NCBI RefSeq assembly: GCF_017581965.1
Contig: NZ_JAGEVF010000002.1
Span: 248,001 to 312,000, forward strand
DNA length: 64,000 nucleotides
Reading direction: 5' to 3'
DNA from: Winogradskyella pelagia
GTDB taxonomy: Bacteria; Bacteroidota; Bacteroidia; Flavobacteriales; Flavobacteriaceae
Below the pieces are notes generated by a model. The model saw only the letters and a list, made by a program, of their open reading frames with translations. It did no database searches and was not told where the DNA came from. The position numbers and the translations under genes are program-made. Positions within the stretch are counted from its first letter, which is position 1. Each line of letters opens with the position of its first letter. This document shows positions 8,091 through 17,632 of this stretch, in pieces.

Positions 8091-10346
8091 TTAATCTTCT
8101 TTTTTATCGTCTCTCGACCTTCTGTCGTCTCTGCGATTATCGCGTCCACGATTATCTCTGCCTCTGTTATCACGTCCACGATTATCTCTACCGCGATTGT
8201 TATCTCTTGGCGGTCGTGGTTGCCATCCTTCTGGTTTAGGGAGAATAGCTTTGCGAGATACTTTTTCTTTACGAGTTCTAGAATCTATTCCAAAGTATTT
8301 AACATCAAATACATCTCCTATGTTTACAACATCAGATACATTTTCAGTGCGTTCCCAAGCTAATTCACTCACGTGTAAAAGAACTTCATTTCCTGGCGCT
8401 TCTGTGTATTCTACAACAGCTCCAAAATCTAACATTTTTATCACTTTTACTTCGTAAACACTACCAACTTCTGGCTTAAATAGTAACGAATCGATTTTTT
8501 CCATAACAGCATCGATACCTTTTTTACCTACACCTAGCACTTCAACAATACCTTCTTCTGTTACAGGATCTTCATTGATTACTATAGTGGTGTCCGTCTC
8601 TTTTTGTAATTCCTGAATCACTTTTCCACCAGGACCTATCAACGCTCCAATAAATTCGTTAGGAATACGTCTTGTCACCATTGTTGGTGCATGTTCCTTA
8701 ACGTCTTCATTTGGTTGTGAAATGGTATCCGTTAGTTTTTCAAGGATATGTAAACGACCATCTCGTGCTTGCTTTAGTGCATTCACTAAAATCTCATAAG
8801 ACAATCCTTTTACTTTAATGTCCATCTGGCAAGCGGTGATACCGTCAGCAGTACCTGTAACTTTAAAGTCCATATCACCAAGGTGATCTTCATCACCTAA
8901 AATATCTGATAATACAGCATATTTTTCACCTTCAGAAATTAATCCCATAGCAATACCGGAAACAGGTTTCTTTAATTGTACCCCAGCGTCCATTAATGCC
9001 ATTGTCCCAGAACAAACGGTTGCCATAGAAGATGAACCGTTAGATTCTAAAACTTCAGACACCACTCTTACTGTATATGGACAATCTTCTGGCACCATTC
9101 CTTTTAAAGCACGTTGTGCTAAGTTACCATGACCAACTTCTCTACGAGATGTGCCACGGATAGGTCTTGCTTCACCTGTTGAAAATGGTGGGAAGTTATA
9201 ATGGAGATAGAAACGTTCTTCTCCTTCAAAAGACGGCATGTCTATTTGGTTGGCCTCTCGAGATGTACCCAAAGTAACTGTTGCTAATGCTTGGGTTTCT
9301 CCACGTGTAAAAATTGCCGAACCATGGGTAGATGGTAAATAATCGATTTCACACCAAATAGGTCTAATTTCTGTAGTCTTACGACCATCTAAACGTAAAC
9401 CTTCATTTAAGGTGAGGTCTCTAATCGCGGCTTTTTGTGCTTTTGCCACATATTTGTGAATGAGTTTTCCTAAATCTTCTTGCTCTTCTTCTGAGAACGA
9501 ATTGAAAACGTCTTCTTTTATTTCACTGAATGCAGCACCTCTTTCATGTTTTGAGGATCCTGCTTTTGCTATGGCATATGTTTTATCATATACCATGTCA
9601 TGAATTTTCTTAGCTAAATCTTCATCAGAGCGTTCTGGATCATATTCTCTAACTTCTTTTCTGCCAACAGCTTCAGCTAAACGCATTTGCGCAGCACACT
9701 GTTCTTTAATAGCTTCATGGGCAAACTTAATGGCCTCGGCCATTTCTTCTTCAGAAATCTCATCCATTTCACCTTCAACCATCATAACAGAATCAGCTGA
9801 AGCTCCAATCATCATATCGATGTCAGACTCTAACAACTGCGCTCTTGTTGGGTTGATTATAAACTCACCATTAACACGACCAACTCTTGCTTCTGAGATG
9901 GCACATTCAAACGGAAAATCTGATAATTGGATAGCGGCAGAAGCTGCCAATCCTGCCATAGCATCTGGCATTACTTCATCATCATGAGACATTAATTGAA
10001 TCATTACCTGAGTTTCCGCGTGATAATCTTTTGGGAATAGTGGACGTAATACACGGTCTACTAAACGCATGGTCAAAACTTCACCATCACTAGGTCTTGC
10101 TTCTCGTTTGAAGAATCCGCCAGGATAACGTCCGGCAGCAGCAAATTTTTCTCTGTAGTCTACTGTTAGTGGCAAAAAGTCAACATCTGCTGCGTGATAA
10201 TTGGAAACAACTGTACACAATAGCATACATTTTCCTGATTGAACAACAACAGAGCCGTGAGCTTGTTTTGCTAATTTTCCGGTTTCGATAGAAATTTCCC
10301 TACCGTCACCTAGGTCAATGACCTCTTTAAATGTTTTTGGAATCAT
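8091..10346 (-). CDS. pnp: Polyribonucleotide nucleotidyltransferase (PNPase)
   Basis: The enzyme degrades RNA 3' to 5' by phosphorolysis. The 751-residue protein has two RNase PH domains (about 10-140 and 320-460), a linking helical domain, a KH domain near 570-630 ([14 protein letters not shown]) and an S1 domain near 640-710 ([18 protein letters not shown]). Phosphate-binding residues lie in the SNGSSSMA stretch. The C-terminus is extended by about 40 residues made of four RGRDN units and an Arg/Asp tail, which may bind RNA or protein. It lies downstream of rpsO on the same strand, the common rpsO-pnp order, but with a terminator between them. Confidence 0.97.
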   Translation of the reverse strand: MIPKTFKEVIDLGDGREISIETGKLAKQAHGSVVVQSGKCMLLCTVVSNYHAADVDFLPLTVDYREKFAAAGRYPGGFFKREARPSDGEVLTMRLVDRVLRPLFPKDYHAETQVMIQLMSHDDEVMPDAMAGLAASAAIQLSDFPFECAISEARVGRVNGEFIINPTRAQLLESDIDMMIGASADSVMMVEGEMDEISEEEMAEAIKFAHEAIKEQCAAQMRLAEAVGRKEVREYDPERSDEDLAKKIHDMVYDKTYAIAKAGSSKHERGAAFSEIKEDVFNSFSEEEQEDLGKLIHKYVAKAQKAAIRDLTLNEGLRLDGRKTTEIRPIWCEIDYLPSTHGSAIFTRGETQALATVTLGTSREANQIDMPSFEGEERFYLHYNFPPFSTGEARPIRGTSRREVGHGNLAQRALKGMVPEDCPYTVRVVSEVLESNGSSSMATVCSGTMALMDAGVQLKKPVSGIAMGLISEGEKYAVLSDILGDEDHLGDMDFKVTGTADGITACQMDIKVKGLSYEILVNALKQARDGRLHILEKLTDTISQPNEDVKEHAPTMVTRRIPNEFIGALIGPGGKVIQELQKETDTTIVINEDPVTEEGIVEVLGVGKKGIDAVMEKIDSLLFKPEVGSVYEVKVIKMLDFGAVVEYTEAPGNEVLLHVSELAWERTENVSDVVNIGDVFDVKYFGIDSRTRKEKVSRKAILPKPEGWQPRPPRDNNRGRDNRGRDNRGRDNRGRDNRRDDRRSRDDKKED
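8133..8195 (-). repeat. 15-base tandem repeats encoding RGRDN units in pnp
   Basis: Four imperfect 15-base units encode successive RGRDN pentapeptides near PNPase residues 718-738. The units differ at synonymous positions, so they are not a recent slippage product. Confidence 0.7.
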
Positions 10347-10505
10347 AAAATTTTTAATTCTTGCTTTGATATTACACCATCAAAGTCTTGTTAAACAATG
10401 GTCGTTGTGTTGTTGTGTAGTTGTTGTATTGACCAATGAAAAACTATAGGTAGCTTCTTCAATTCGATTTTTAAACGCTTTCGATTGCGTATGCTAAAAT
10501 AAAAA

Positions 10506-10530
10506 ACCACGCCAAAAGCGTGGTCTTTTT
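10506..10530 (-). terminator. Intrinsic terminator after rpsO
   Basis: Seven-base stem (10506-10512 with 10518-10524, ACCACGC) with a five-base loop. On the minus strand it is followed by TTTTTT. It lies just beyond the rpsO stop. Confidence 0.75.
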
Positions 10531-10537
10531 TGATGGA

Positions 10538-10807
10538 TTATTTACGTAATCCTAATTCCTTAACTATGGCACGATATCTTAAGACATCAACTTTAGTTAG
10601 ATAGTCTAATAATGCACGACGCTTTCCAACTAATTTTACCAAAGAACGCTCAGTGTTATAATCTTTACGATTATTTTTTAAGTGTTCTGTTAAATGATTA
10701 ATTCTGTGAGTAAACAGAGCAATCTGCCCTTCTGCAGAACCGGTATCGTTTTTACCTTTACCGTATTTTGCGAAGATTTCTTCTTTTTTCTCTTTAGTTA
10801 AATACAT
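10538..10807 (-). CDS. rpsO: 30S ribosomal protein S15
   Basis: The 89-residue protein has normal S15 length and motifs: FAKYGKGKNDTGSAEGQIALFT, INHLTEHLKNNRKDYNTERSL and VGKRRALLDYL. It binds the central domain of 16S rRNA. A -7-like element lies about 56 bases upstream, leaving a leader of roughly 50 bases, long for this window and able to hold an autoregulatory site. A terminator follows and pnp lies downstream. Confidence 0.97.
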   Translation of the reverse strand: MYLTKEKKEEIFAKYGKGKNDTGSAEGQIALFTHRINHLTEHLKNNRKDYNTERSLVKLVGKRRALLDYLTKVDVLRYRAIVKELGLRK

Positions 10808-10862
10808 TCTAATATTATTGTAAATGATTGTTATGTACTTTGAAAGGTTTTCTTTCAGACGG

Positions 10863-10870
10863 CAAATATA
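10863..10870 (-). promoter_or_regulatory. Putative -7 promoter element for rpsO
   Basis: On the minus strand the bases read TATATTTG, an exact match to TANNTTTG, predicting a leader of about 50 bases for rpsO. Confidence 0.5.
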
Positions 10871-10986
10871 AGTAAAATAAGTAATTTGGCTCTTTTAATG
10901 CTGAAAATTATTTTTTTCGATAAACGGTATTAAACCATTGCATCTCTCTTAAGTCAAAGGAACATATTAACAATAAAAAATTAATC

Positions 10987-11835
10987 ATGAAAAACTTAAA
11001 AGTATTAACCAAATGTATTCTAGGCTTTGTTGTTCTAGGGCTTGTTATGTCCTCTTGTTCGGATAATGACGATAACACTGCAATAGACAATGAGACGCAG
11101 AATATAGCAGAGATTCAACAGTCTGCTGAAATCGATCAAATTGATAATGTGTTAGGTGACATTGTAGTAGAGGTTTATGAACAGCAAGAAGGTAATTTAG
11201 GGCGTATGGCAAATGCTAGCAGTGCTAGTTTTATACCAGAATGTGTTACTATTACTGTTGTGGCTCAGCAAAACTTTAGAGAGGTAACTGTAGATTTTGG
11301 TACAGAAGGTTGTGTTGTGCAAGGTCATCTTTTAAGAGGTCAGATTGTTTTTGATTACACTAGAGACCCAGAGGCTCAGCAAATTGAAATCAATTATAAT
11401 CTGGTAGACTTCTTTGTAGATGCCAAAAATGTTATTGGTTCTCGTTCTATTCTACGTGAGCTGGCTAATGACAATGGAAATCCGCAATTTACTCACGATT
11501 TATCTCTAACCGTGATATGGCCTAATGGTGTGCAAGCTTCTAGGGAAGGGACAAGAATTAGAGAATGGGTTGAAGGATTTGGTAGTGGCGTATTTAGTGA
11601 TAATGTATTTGAAATTACAGGAGATTGGACAGCTACTTTTGTTAACGGAAACACACATTCTTATGAGGTTGTAATACCATTACGCAGAGAAATAGGATGT
11701 ATGTATTTTGTAAGTGGTTCCGTAGATGTTGAACGTACTAACTTTGGAGGAATCTTTGATTTTGGAGATGGTACTTGTGATGACCAAGCTACGTTTACTT
11801 TTAATAACGGCACAGAAATAGAAGTACAGCTTTAA
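10987..11835 (+). CDS. Hypothetical lipoprotein
   Basis: The 282-residue product starts MKNLKVLTKCILGFVVLGLVMSSCSDND, a lipoprotein signal with lipobox MSSC and acidic residues after the Cys. The mature protein is rich in Val, Thr, Gly and Asn and looks beta-structured, with conserved-looking Cys pairs (ECVTITV, TEGCVV, GCMYFV, DGTCDD). I recognise no named domain, though similar lipoproteins are frequent in marine Flavobacteriia. It probably sits at the outer membrane. It stands alone, divergent from rpsO and convergent with accD, and ends at a terminator. Confidence 0.75.
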   Translation: MKNLKVLTKCILGFVVLGLVMSSCSDNDDNTAIDNETQNIAEIQQSAEIDQIDNVLGDIVVEVYEQQEGNLGRMANASSASFIPECVTITVVAQQNFREVTVDFGTEGCVVQGHLLRGQIVFDYTRDPEAQQIEINYNLVDFFVDAKNVIGSRSILRELANDNGNPQFTHDLSLTVIWPNGVQASREGTRIREWVEGFGSGVFSDNVFEITGDWTATFVNGNTHSYEVVIPLRREIGCMYFVSGSVDVERTNFGGIFDFGDGTCDDQATFTFNNGTEIEVQL

Positions 11836-11863
11836 AGAAAGGGTCTGCAAGACAGTTGATTAC

Positions 11864-11895
11864 AAAAAAAGCGAGCAGTAATGCTCGCTTTTTTT
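11864..11895. terminator. Bidirectional intrinsic terminator
   Basis: A 14-base perfect stem (11864-11877 with 11882-11895, core GCGAGCA) with A and T runs. Its right arm overlaps the accD stop codon, and it serves both convergent genes. Confidence 0.85.
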
Positions 11896-12751
11896 ATGCT
11901 CTTAAAGGTCGATTTAAAATTAAATCGAGATACAGATTAATATTTCGTTTTAAATCTTTACGATGTGTAATAAAATCAAGAAATCCGTGCTCCAATAAGA
12001 ATTCTGAGGTTTGAAAACCTTCTGGTAACTCTTTTCCCGTGGTATCTCTTACAACTCGAGGTCCAGCGAAACCGATTAAAGCTCCAGGCTCAGCAATATT
12101 AATATCACCTAGCATTGCAAAGGATGCTGTTGTTCCTCCTGTAGTTGGGTCAGTACATAGTGAGATATAAGGTATTTTGGCATCAGCCAATTGCGCTAAT
12201 TTTGCTGATGTTTTTGCTAGCTGCATTAATGATAAGGCTGCCTCCATCATCCGTGCGCCACCAGATTTACTGATTATCATAAACGGAACTTTCTTCTTTA
12301 GTGCGTAATCTGCTGCCCTGGCTATTTTTTCGCCAACAACACTGCCCATAGAGCCACCAATAAATGTGAAATCCATACAGGCAATAACCAAGTCCTTGCC
12401 ATTAGATTTACCAACTGCCGTGCGAACAGCATCGTTAAGTCCGGTTTTTGCTTTAGCAGCCTTTAAACGCTCTGGATATTTTTTGGTATCCACAAATCTT
12501 AAAGGATCTTTAGAACTTAGGTTGGTATCTAGTTCCTTAAATTTATTGTCATCAAAGAGTATCTCGAAGTATTCATTACTCCCAATTCTCACGTGGTAGC
12601 CATCTTCTGGACTCACGTAATAATTTTGCTCTAATTCTTTAGTGTCAATGATTTTTCCGGTCGGTGATTTGTACCATAGACCTTTAGGAGTATCTTTTTT
12701 TTCCTCGGTTGAGGTTTGAATACCTTTATCTTTTCGTTTAAACCATGCCAT
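11894..12751 (-). CDS. accD: Acetyl-CoA carboxylase carboxyltransferase subunit beta, without zinc-ribbon cysteines
   Basis: AccD forms the carboxyltransferase with AccA and makes malonyl-CoA for fatty-acid synthesis. The 285-residue protein has the crotonase-like core ([57 protein letters not shown]). The N-terminal region that normally forms a Cys4 zinc ribbon is present, but all four cysteines are missing: Ser29, a deletion near Thr31, Ser47 and Asp50 stand in their place, while the flanking LW.K and [13 protein letters not shown] frame is kept. A promoter-like element lies about 110 bases upstream. The identification is secure; the ribbon loss is discussed separately. Confidence 0.96.
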   Translation of the reverse strand: MAWFKRKDKGIQTSTEEKKDTPKGLWYKSPTGKIIDTKELEQNYYVSPEDGYHVRIGSNEYFEILFDDNKFKELDTNLSSKDPLRFVDTKKYPERLKAAKAKTGLNDAVRTAVGKSNGKDLVIACMDFTFIGGSMGSVVGEKIARAADYALKKKVPFMIISKSGGARMMEAALSLMQLAKTSAKLAQLADAKIPYISLCTDPTTGGTTASFAMLGDINIAEPGALIGFAGPRVVRDTTGKELPEGFQTSEFLLEHGFLDFITHRKDLKRNINLYLDLILNRPLRA

Positions 12752-12860
12752 ATTAATCTACTGTTTTAGTCTTAAGGTCTTTCCTTAGGAAAGCAAAGTG
12801 ATATCTAATTTATAAAACTTCTATCACTTAATGTCTTTTAGTTAGTTATAATGAAGTGTA

Positions 12861-12868
12861 CAAAACTA
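12861..12868 (-). promoter_or_regulatory. Putative -7 promoter element for accD
   Basis: The minus strand reads TAGTTTTG, matching TANNTTTG, about 110 bases before the accD start. It would give a leader of about 100 bases. Confidence 0.35.
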
Positions 12869-12933
12869 CTATAATAATATTTTAAGTCAAAGAATGTTAG
12901 AATTCTAATAGCCAAAGTATCGCATAACATAAG

Positions 12934-12972
12934 AAAACCCATTATAAATGGTTTAAATCTATAATGGGTTTT
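12934..12972 (-). terminator. Intrinsic terminator after fba
   Basis: A 13-base perfect stem (12934-12946 with 12960-12972, core CCCATTATA) and a 13-base loop, ending in TTTT on the minus strand. It closes the aldolase gene. Confidence 0.65.
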
Positions 12973-12993
12973 AATCGTTTGAGTTAACTGTTG

Positions 12994-14061
12994 TTATAAG
13001 GTATCTACGTTATTAAGATCTTCAAAAGCTTTCTTTAATCTTACCACAAAAGCATCTTCTCCTTTGCGTAACCAAACACGTGGGTCGTAATACTTTTTAT
13101 TAGGTACGTCGTCTCCATCGGGATTTCCAATCTGTGTTTGTAGATAATCTTTTTTATCTTGAATGTAATCTCTAATGCCACTCATAAACGCGTATTGCAT
13201 ATCGGTATCAATGTTCATTTTAATAACGCCATAGCCAATAGCTTCACGGATTTCCTCTACGGTTGAACCAGATCCGCCATGGAATACAAAATCGATATGA
13301 TTATGAGGTAAATTGTGTTTTTTAGACAAGAATTCTTGAGAATTTTTAAGAATTTTAGGTGTTAATTTTACATTTCCTGGTTTGTATACGCCATGGACAT
13401 TGCCAAAAGCAGCAGCCACCGTAAATTGGTCGCTTACCTTGCTTAATTCTTCATAAGCATAAGCGACCTCTTCAGGCTGCGTGTATAATTTTGAATCATC
13501 TACATCGGTATTGTCAACACCATCTTCTTCACCACCTGTAATTCCTAATTCTATTTCTAGGGTCATTCCCATTTTGCTCATCCGCGCCAAATACTGTTTA
13601 CAAATTTCAATATTTTCTTCAATGGGTTCCTCAGATAAATCTATCATATGAGAACTGTATAGTGGTTTACCCGTTTCTTTAAAATGTTGTTCGCTAGCAT
13701 CTAACAAACCGTCTATCCAAGGTAATAATTTCTTTGCGCAATGGTCTGTATGTAAAATTACAGGCACGCCATAAGCTTCTGCCATATGATGTACATGTTT
13801 TGCACCAGCTATTGAACCTGCGATAGCTGCTTTCTGATTTTCATTGCTCAAGCCTTTCCCAGCATTGAACTGAGCACCACCGTTAGAAAATTGAATAATA
13901 ACAGGTGCGTTTAGGGCTTTTGCCGTTTCTAGTACACCATTGATACTGTTAGAACCAATGACATTAACTGCTGGTAAGGCAAATCCTTTTTCTTTGGCTA
14001 ATTTAAAAATATCTTGAACTTCTCTTCCTGTAGCAACGCCAGGCTTGATATTGTGACTCAT
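12994..14061 (-). CDS. fbaA: Class II fructose-bisphosphate aldolase
   Basis: This zinc aldolase cleaves fructose 1,6-bisphosphate in glycolysis and gluconeogenesis. From the ATG at 14061 it has 355 residues and starts MSHNIKPGVATGREVQDIF, like the E. coli FbaA form. The longer start at 14088 falls inside a -7 promoter element and is rejected. Motifs include LHTDHCAKKLLPW (zinc and catalytic residues), DLSEEPIEENIE, ELGITGGEEDGVD, FGNVHGVYKPGN and FVFHGGSGS. The length and the GGEEDGVD insertion place it in the type A group. It is monocistronic with its own terminator. Confidence 0.95.
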   Translation of the reverse strand: MSHNIKPGVATGREVQDIFKLAKEKGFALPAVNVIGSNSINGVLETAKALNAPVIIQFSNGGAQFNAGKGLSNENQKAAIAGSIAGAKHVHHMAEAYGVPVILHTDHCAKKLLPWIDGLLDASEQHFKETGKPLYSSHMIDLSEEPIEENIEICKQYLARMSKMGMTLEIELGITGGEEDGVDNTDVDDSKLYTQPEEVAYAYEELSKVSDQFTVAAAFGNVHGVYKPGNVKLTPKILKNSQEFLSKKHNLPHNHIDFVFHGGSGSTVEEIREAIGYGVIKMNIDTDMQYAFMSGIRDYIQDKKDYLQTQIGNPDGDDVPNKKYYDPRVWLRKGEDAFVVRLKKAFEDLNNVDTL

Positions 14062-14085
14062 AATAAATGATTGAATATTAGATAT

Positions 14086-14093
14086 CAAAAGTA
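14086..14093 (-). promoter_or_regulatory. Putative -7 promoter element for fbaA
   Basis: The minus strand reads TACTTTTG, matching TANNTTTG. It predicts a leader of about 18 bases to the ATG at 14061 and excludes the ATG at 14088. Confidence 0.5.
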
Positions 14094-14221
14094 CATAAAA
14101 TTTGGATATTTCTAAGGGTGATATGCAATCAAAAGAGGTTTGGTTTAAGGGATTGCGTACATTTTGATTTATGACTTAAATAAGGCTTACGAGTCCAGTT
14201 GGATTGGCTGTCTTCTGGTCT

Positions 14222-16801
14222 TTAGAATGGATAATTAATACCAATATTGTAAACGGCATTTTTGAAGTTGTAATCCTTAAACCAGCGGTCGCCAAGCTGA
14301 TAGGCTGGATCATAGGTTTTAAAGCCAACATCAAAACGCAGAACAAAAAAGTCGAAATCATAGCGGAGTCCAAAACCAGAACCGACGGCAATATCCCTTA
14401 AGGATTCTAAACTCGAAAATGTCGCGGCTTCCTCTTCAACGTTGTCAAAAACATTCCAAATGTTTCCTGCGTCAACAAAGACAGCACCACGTAAATTTCC
14501 AAATAAGTTAAAACGCTGTTCAGCACTGAAATGGAGTTTAAAATTAGCTTCATTAAACTCTTCATTTGTATCAGTGCTACCAGGACCAAGATCATAAGGT
14601 GTCCACGCTCGATTATCATTTGGTCCACCACCAAAGAAACTCTCTACAAAGGGAATACTGTTAGAGTTACCGAAAGGTATGGCAATACCAGCGTAGCCTC
14701 TAAATGCGAAAATATTTCGTTTTCCAAGACTTATATATTTCACATAGTCTAATTCTGTCTTAATATACTGGGAAAAGCTTACGCCTAAAACTTCATAATT
14801 TCCATTGTCATTTTTTTCAGCACCTGTTAAACGAGATAAGCCAGCAAGTACATTTCCTGCGGTTTCAATACGCCATTTGAATATGGAGAAATTATTATCA
14901 AATAAATTCTTTCTCGTATTCTTTCTATACGAAAAGGTACTTGAAATGATGAGGTTATTTTCTGTTAAGCGCTGTTTGCGTTCGTCTATATTGCTAACAG
15001 CAGTAAAATCCTCATCTTCTGGTGTTAAACTGGTTTGCTCATTAAGCACCTCTGAAATAAAAAGGTCGGCTTCATCGGGTATACCAAGGTTCTCATCATT
15101 ACCTATATAGCCAATATCTTGAGCAATAGAATTAAGGCGATCGTATGAGGTAGAATATACACCGAAGTAATTGTCTGTATTTAGGTTTTTAACAAATAAG
15201 ATATCAAAAAGCCCCAATTCATTAGTTACCGTTTCAGAAGGCTGCCAGTTGTAGGCCAGAATACTCTGAAGTGTTTGTTTATCTAATCCTATATTGGTTT
15301 GGCTAGATGTGGACAAAGTTAAACTTGTACTCGGCGACATGTACTTTGGAATAATATTGTCTGTATTAATAGGACTCCATATTCTTGGAAAGGTCAGCCT
15401 TATGTTTGCTCCAAGCTCGTTAATATCAAAGAAGGGATCATCAATATTTTTACGATCTTTAGAAGCGCCAATGGAAGTAAATCCAGTAATGTCTAAGGTC
15501 TCTGCACCTCTAAAGATATTACGAATTTTTAGTCCGGTACCAAAAGAAAATCCAACGGTTTGAATGTTGCTTTGGCTTACGTCAAAATCGAAATTTAGGC
15601 TGTATTTCTTTCTAGGGGCTAAATAGATGTTTGTAATTAGCGTACTATCTTCTGGATTCTCTACATATTCAATACTCCTAGACCCAAACATTTGCAAATC
15701 GTTAAGGTATCTCGATGTACGTCTTCTAGCCAAATCGGTGTATAGATCGCCATTATTTATAAAAACAGCATCTGTTAAGGCATTGGGTCTAAACTTTAAG
15801 CCCTCCTTGCTGTAGAGGTTATAACCATCATAGACTGTAGTGTCAGATACTGTTTTAAATCGGTTATCAAAGGTATTATCAGTAAAAATATTAACTTCTT
15901 TGATTTTAAAAGGTTTAAAAGGTCTTACGATGGTAGAGTCGTCTCCTCTAATTATTCGGTTAGAAATAATTATTTCGCTATTAATTTTTTGTTGAGTACC
16001 TATAGTATCTATTTCAAAACGAATGTAGTCTTGACCGAAATGAAAGTATCCGGAGTTTCTCAAAAATGTATTGATTCTCAATCGCTCTTTTTCAAAATTA
16101 TCTTCATTGTACTGTTCTCCTTTTTTTAAAAAGGAGTTTTTCTCTATTTTGGGATAAAGTGAGTCTATTGCTGGCGTACTAATTAAAGATTTTATGGAGT
16201 CTATGGAATAGGGCTTGTTTTTTGTGATCTTGTAAATAACTTTTGCCTTTTTGTTACTGTCTTTTTCAACCTCATAGTCAACAGTATTGTCAAGCCAACC
16301 AATGGAGTAATAATATTTACGAAGGTTATTTGCTGTTACTTCAGTCTTTTTCTCATCAAAAATCACAGGAGCCTCACCAGTTCGTTTTAACCAGGAATTA
16401 AAACCTTTTTTAGTAGAAATATATTTGTCAAATTGTTTTTTAGAAAGTAAGGCTGTTCTCCGTTTTACTTTTAAGGAGTCACTAAGAATATTGGCGTCTA
16501 TAATTGAATCTATGTTAGGTCTTGCGAGGTTATAAATATGAAGTTTTAAGGGGAGACTTAAACCTAATAACCCATTCATACCAGCGTTTTCTTTCTGAAT
16601 GATAATATTGTTGACGCGCTCTTGTTTTATTTTTTTGCCATCTTCTAAGATGGTATTATCTACAATCAGGTACTCCTCTTTTTGAACACGCTTAACCACA
16701 TTACAAGAATTAACGCCGAGCCAAACAAAAGCAAAAACAAAAACTTTAAAAAGGGTATTAAAGTATTGTCTAAGTAAATACTGACGTTGTGACGAACTCA
16801 A
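14222..16801 (-). CDS. tamL: BamA/TamA-family outer-membrane protein, lipidated TamL type
   Basis: The 859-residue Omp85 protein has a lipoprotein-like signal (VFVFAFVWLGVNSCNVV, lipobox VNSC near residue 33). POTRA-type repeats follow and the C-terminal half forms a 16-stranded barrel. The conserved loop 6 area reads FFGGGPNDNRAWTP, and the chain ends GINYPF, with the terminal aromatic expected of barrel proteins. Lipidated TamA homologues of Bacteroidota are called TamL and work with TamB in envelope transport or assembly. No tamB is adjacent. The frame has no early ATG, and the best start is a TTG at 16801. It is divergent from the SpoU methyltransferase gene. Confidence 0.85.
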   Translation of the reverse strand: MSSSQRQYLLRQYFNTLFKVFVFAFVWLGVNSCNVVKRVQKEEYLIVDNTILEDGKKIKQERVNNIIIQKENAGMNGLLGLSLPLKLHIYNLARPNIDSIIDANILSDSLKVKRRTALLSKKQFDKYISTKKGFNSWLKRTGEAPVIFDEKKTEVTANNLRKYYYSIGWLDNTVDYEVEKDSNKKAKVIYKITKNKPYSIDSIKSLISTPAIDSLYPKIEKNSFLKKGEQYNEDNFEKERLRINTFLRNSGYFHFGQDYIRFEIDTIGTQQKINSEIIISNRIIRGDDSTIVRPFKPFKIKEVNIFTDNTFDNRFKTVSDTTVYDGYNLYSKEGLKFRPNALTDAVFINNGDLYTDLARRRTSRYLNDLQMFGSRSIEYVENPEDSTLITNIYLAPRKKYSLNFDFDVSQSNIQTVGFSFGTGLKIRNIFRGAETLDITGFTSIGASKDRKNIDDPFFDINELGANIRLTFPRIWSPINTDNIIPKYMSPSTSLTLSTSSQTNIGLDKQTLQSILAYNWQPSETVTNELGLFDILFVKNLNTDNYFGVYSTSYDRLNSIAQDIGYIGNDENLGIPDEADLFISEVLNEQTSLTPEDEDFTAVSNIDERKQRLTENNLIISSTFSYRKNTRKNLFDNNFSIFKWRIETAGNVLAGLSRLTGAEKNDNGNYEVLGVSFSQYIKTELDYVKYISLGKRNIFAFRGYAGIAIPFGNSNSIPFVESFFGGGPNDNRAWTPYDLGPGSTDTNEEFNEANFKLHFSAEQRFNLFGNLRGAVFVDAGNIWNVFDNVEEEAATFSSLESLRDIAVGSGFGLRYDFDFFVLRFDVGFKTYDPAYQLGDRWFKDYNFKNAVYNIGINYPF

Positions 16802-16897
16802 ATTAGATGTAATTTTTCGATATTGATTCTCTTAAACAAAAATTAGTCCAAAAAAGATTTACTTTGTACTCTGTCTAACAAATGTAAAGACATTTTA

Positions 16898-17632
16898 ATG
16901 TTATCAAAGAATCAAATTAAGTTAATTAGGAGTTTGAGTCAAAAAAAATACCGACAGGAACTTGGCTTATTCACAGTAGAGGGCGTCAAGGGTATAAATG
17001 AATTTCTAAACTCTAATTATGTGCTCTTTTCTCTTTTTTCTACAGAAGCGATTTTTGACGCAATACTAAAAGATTACCATGAGCTTACTGAAGCTGAATT
17101 AAAGAAAATATCTGCGCTAAAAACTCCAAATAAAGCCTTGGCAGTTTTTAGAATCCCAGAAGCGACAGAGCCACCAAGTGAAGGATTAATAGTGGCCTTA
17201 GATGATGTTAGGGATCCAGGGAATCTAGGGACTATTATTAGACTTTGCGATTGGTACGGCGTAGACCATATTATTTGCAGTGAAAATACAGTAGATTGTT
17301 ATAATTCTAAGGTGGTACAAGCTAGTATGGGGTCATTGACACGTGTTAATCTTCACTATTTGCCTTTAAAATCGTACTTAGAATCAAATTCATTACCTGT
17401 TTTTGGGACATACATGAATGGTGAATCTGTTTATGAAAGTGCACTGCCATCCGAAGGCATTATTGTATTTGGTAATGAAGCCAATGGTATATCTGGTGAA
17501 TTTGAAACTATTGTTACGCAAAAACTAACAATTCCTCAGTTTGGAAAACAGCAAAAAACTGAAAGTTTAAACGTAGCTAATGCCGCTGCAATTCTTTTAA
17601 GTGAATTTAGAAGGAGGGTTATTGAAAGGTAA
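16898..17632 (+). CDS. TrmH/SpoU-family RNA 2'-O-methyltransferase
   Basis: The 244-residue protein has an N-terminal substrate-binding domain (KNQIKLIRSLSQKKYRQELG) and a SPOUT knot methyltransferase domain. The three family motifs are clear: VALDDVRDPGNLGTIIRLC, IIVFGNEANGISGE, and LTIPQFGKQQKTESLNVANA. It should methylate a ribose in rRNA or tRNA with S-adenosylmethionine; the exact target cannot be told. The last 14 bases overlap the end of the convergent porT gene. Confidence 0.9.
   Translation: MLSKNQIKLIRSLSQKKYRQELGLFTVEGVKGINEFLNSNYVLFSLFSTEAIFDAILKDYHELTEAELKKISALKTPNKALAVFRIPEATEPPSEGLIVALDDVRDPGNLGTIIRLCDWYGVDHIICSENTVDCYNSKVVQASMGSLTRVNLHYLPLKSYLESNSLPVFGTYMNGESVYESALPSEGIIVFGNEANGISGEFETIVTQKLTIPQFGKQQKTESLNVANAAAILLSEFRRRVIER

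Noticed and set aside
8133-8195. CRISPR-like or satellite repeat
   Set aside because: The 15-base units have no spacers, stay in frame and encode RGRDN at the end of pnp.
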